DNA of 64,000 bases, from NCBI GenBank assembly GCA_041441555.1, contig JASDSW010000082.1, forward strand, positions 62,001 through 126,000. The letters are read 5' to 3'. The stretch's first letter is position 1, and each line of letters begins with the position of its first letter. This stretch comes from Pseudaeromonas sp041441555 (GTDB lineage: Bacteria > Pseudomonadota > Gammaproteobacteria > Enterobacterales > Aeromonadaceae). The translations under genes were made by a program, and so were the position numbers. Shown one piece after another: positions 63,435 to 64,000 of the stretch. Below the pieces are notes generated by a model, which was given only the letters and a program-made list of their open reading frames with translations, did not search any database and had not been told where the DNA came from.

Positions 63435-64000
63435 TTACGCGTACAGCGGATTGATCTTGTCGGCGTCGATGCCGAACTTGGCGATAGCCTGAGCCACCAG
63501 AGCCTTGTCAATCTGGCCCAACGAGGCCAGCTCGGTCAGCGCAGCCACTACGATATAGCCCTCGTTCACCTCGAAGTGACGACGCAGGTTCTCGCGGCTG
63601 TCGGAGCGACCGAAACCATCGGTGCCCAGCACCCGGTAACTTTGTGCCGGGATGAAGGCGCGCACCTGCTCACCGTACAGCTTCATGTAGTCGGTGGCGG
63701 CAATGGCCGGCGCCTGGTTCATCACCTGGGCGATGTAGGGCACACGCGGCTCGCTCTGCGGATGCAGCATGTTCCAGCGGTCGGCGTCCTGACCATCGCG
63801 GGTCAGCTCGTTGAAGCTGGTGACGCTGTAGACATCGGAGCCGATACCGTACTCCTCGCCGAGGATCACCGCCGCGCGACGCACATAGTTCAGGATAGAG
63901 CCGGAGCCCATCAGTTGAACACTCACCTCCTGACCTGCGGTCTTTGCCTTGTCACCGGCTACGGTTTCCAGCTTGTAGATCCCCTTGCGGATCCCCTCTT
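63435..64000 (-). CDS. aceE: Pyruvate dehydrogenase E1, 3' part only
   Basis: The C-terminal part, about 188 residues, of the homodimeric thiamine-diphosphate E1 enzyme that decarboxylates pyruvate. The frame continues through the right edge of the window. DVYSVTSFNELTRDGQDADR, YRVLGTDGFGRSDSRENLR and the end FGIDADKINPLYA match E. coli AceE. It is eleven bases upstream of aceF, so the operon order is aceE-aceF-lpdA. Confidence 0.96.
   Translation of the reverse strand, partial: EGIRKGIYKLETVAGDKAKTAGQEVSVQLMGSGSILNYVRRAAVILGEEYGIGSDVYSVTSFNELTRDGQDADRWNMLHPQSEPRVPYIAQVMNQAPAIAATDYMKLYGEQVRAFIPAQSYRVLGTDGFGRSDSRENLRRHFEVNEGYIVVAALTELASLGQIDKALVAQAIAKFGIDADKINPLYA

Overview
The window is a housekeeping stretch of a gammaproteobacterial chromosome, most likely Aeromonas. 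This rests on protein relatedness and gene content: a Vibrio/Aeromonas-type sodium polar-flagellar motor protein (MotX), a HlyU-type ArsR regulator, a PlpD-type patatin, E. coli-like ribosomal protein operons and fairly high GC. No rRNA, tRNA, CRISPR array, prophage or insertion sequence was seen. Neither end of the window is a natural boundary: rpsD is cut at the left and aceE at the right.

Positions 1-12110 hold the S10, spc and alpha ribosomal protein operons, all on the minus strand and in canonical order. The S10 operon (rpsJ to rpsQ) has a promoter, a structured leader and a terminator. The spc operon (rplN to rpmJ, including secY) follows. The alpha operon (rpsM, rpsK, rpsD...) starts with a leader that resembles the E. 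coli S4-binding leader. Positions 12.2-23.6 kb hold an orphan urea-type ABC substrate-binding protein, lptG/lptF, pepA-holC-valS and three uncharacterised membrane proteins.

Positions 23.6-34.7 kb hold ribF-ileS-lspA-ispH (without fkpB), murJ diverging from rpsT, a HlyU-like regulator, nhaA-nhaR and thyA. Positions 34.8-39.5 kb hold ptsP-rppH, a 0.7 kb non-coding region rich in DnaA boxes and GATC sites, mutH, and a small carbohydrate-binding-module protein. That non-coding region sits where E. coli carries the DnaA-reactivating sequence DARS2, and it is the most interesting element in the window. Positions 39.5-46.1 kb hold rpsP-rimM-trmD-rplS, ffh, a CcsA-like gene, a CorC/HlyC family gene and motX.

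Positions 46.1-52.7 kb hold mdh, then an arginine-type ABC transporter operon (artP-artJ-artQ-artM) placed between mdh and argR, a DyP-type peroxidase, and a P-II gene with a sigma-54 promoter and an NtrC-type site. Positions 52.7-64 kb hold yacL, acnB, a PlpD-like patatin, a methyl-accepting chemotaxis protein and the pyruvate dehydrogenase operon aceE-aceF-lpdA.

Functionally the region combines translation and protein export, envelope biogenesis, replication and repair, nitrogen and arginine sensing, and central carbon entry (PDH, AcnB, Mdh). Start codons were chosen from Shine-Dalgarno sequences plus the family's usual N-terminus, so several genes are shorter than their longest open frame.
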